Part shown: piece by piece, positions 63,646 through 64,000 of the stretch
Numbering within the stretch: the first letter of the stretch is position 1
Layout of the letters: every line of letters begins with the position of its first letter
DNA from: Clostridia bacterium
GTDB taxonomy: Bacteria > Bacillota > Clostridia > Christensenellales > CAG-138
Direction of reading: 5' to 3'
DNA length: 64,000 nt
Assembly: GCA_017407205.1 (NCBI GenBank)
Contig: JAFQXA010000016.1
Span: forward strand, 62,001 to 126,000
Notes under the pieces: model-generated
Databases searched by the model: none
What the model saw: the letters and a program-made list of their open reading frames with translations, nothing else
What the model was told of the DNA's origin: nothing
Program-made: the position numbers and the translations under genes

Positions 63646-64000
63646 ATGGCAAAGCCGAAAAAATTTATGGATTCTGCTAAGGAATTGGAAGTTACGGCAA
63701 AGGAACTTTTTGAGCGTATAAAGAACGCACAGAGCAGTATGGAAGCAACGCTCAAGACTGCACGTGCGCTTGAAGGTGCGCTTGCAGAAAAAGAAAAGCA
63801 GGAGCGTTTGCGTAAGGAAGAAGAAGAAAAGCGCAGACGCTTGCAGGAAGTTCTTGCAAGTACAGGTGACCTTGCCGTTCATATCGGTGAGGACGATTTT
63901 GCCGAGGAAGCAAAGAAGGAAGAAGTCAAGACTTCTTCTGTAGAGGAAGAAACAAAGGCTCCCGAAGAAGTTAAGGCTCCGGCTGAAAGCGAAAAGAAAG
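63646..64000 (+). CDS. infB: Translation initiation factor IF-2 (N-terminal part, truncated by window)
   Basis: The first 118 codons of a gene open at the window edge. KFMDSAKELEVTAKELFERIKNA is the helical IF2_N-like start, and it is followed by the highly charged Glu/Lys linker typical of Firmicute IF-2. No GTPase motif is in view, so the call rests on position after ylxQ and on the charged N terminus. A weak GGGGT site lies before ATG 63646. Confidence 0.85.
   Translation, partial: MAKPKKFMDSAKELEVTAKELFERIKNAQSSMEATLKTARALEGALAEKEKQERLRKEEEEKRRRLQEVLASTGDLAVHIGEDDFAEEAKKEEVKTSSVEEETKAPEEVKAPAESEKK

Overview
The window reads as a chromosomal segment of a spore-forming, low-to-moderate GC Firmicute of the class Clostridia (Oscillospiraceae/Ruminococcaceae-like). 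The evidence is two alpha/beta-type small acid-soluble spore proteins, a SpoIIQ-like peptidase, AddAB, a dockerin-tailed surface protein, and Firmicute gene orders (prfA-prmC-DUF1385; rimP-nusA-rnpM-ylxQ-infB; mreC-mreD-mrdA). This is inference from gene content, since no rRNA lies in the window. Promoters are clear sigma-A types, often TTGCAA or TTGACA, 17 bp, TATAAT. Several genes use TTG or GTG starts placed by their Shine-Dalgarno sequences.

Layout: 1-3000 holds SAH/MTA recycling (mtaD divergent from ahcY, apparently sharing one palindromic -35 box) and a truncated HD-domain gene. 3000-11800 is accessory: an AAA ATPase bracketed by two copies of a terminator-like palindromic repeat, then a 2262-residue secreted VWA protein behind a structured leader RNA. 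11800-19300 is a minus-strand housekeeping run (metY, rpiB, ywlE-like phosphatase, tsaC, prfA, capA, prmC, DUF1385). 19400-29000 has the SpoIIQ-like peptidase, addBA, thpR, a DUF1292 gene and fba. 29000-31100 has a GT2 glycosyltransferase and gapA.

31100-35760 is the most irregular stretch: repeats, a zinc-ribbon/CFI-box protein with a 34-residue membrane peptide, a divergent pair of XRE regulators with a dyad over the promoter, two SASPs, a P-loop/tRNA-SAD fusion, tRNA-Asn with a duplicated tail, and an array of short hairpins. 35760-43130 has a DtxR/MntR regulator, a CoA-transferase pair, a GtrII-like membrane protein, and the elongation genes mrdA-mreD-mreC. 43200-49850 holds a BspA-type LRR-dockerin protein, a small orphan ORF, an acyltransferase, alanine racemase and rocD.

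50000-57300 is ftsK/spoIIIE, rimO, pgsA, cinA, recA and, convergent, the RNase P RNA. 57290-61240 carries a zinc-ribbon protein, Nif3, TrmK, a Lit-like DUF1461 protein and folD. 61300-64000 is the rimP-nusA-rnpM-ylxQ-infB operon, cut at the window end.

No complete new multi-gene system can be proven from sequence alone. The best leads are the zinc-ribbon/CFI-box plus mini-membrane-peptide locus with its divergent XRE pair (31598-33449), the repeat-bracketed ATPase cassette (2993-4490), the structured leader of the giant VWA protein (4642-4734) and the tRNA-tail/hairpin-array element (35297-35758).
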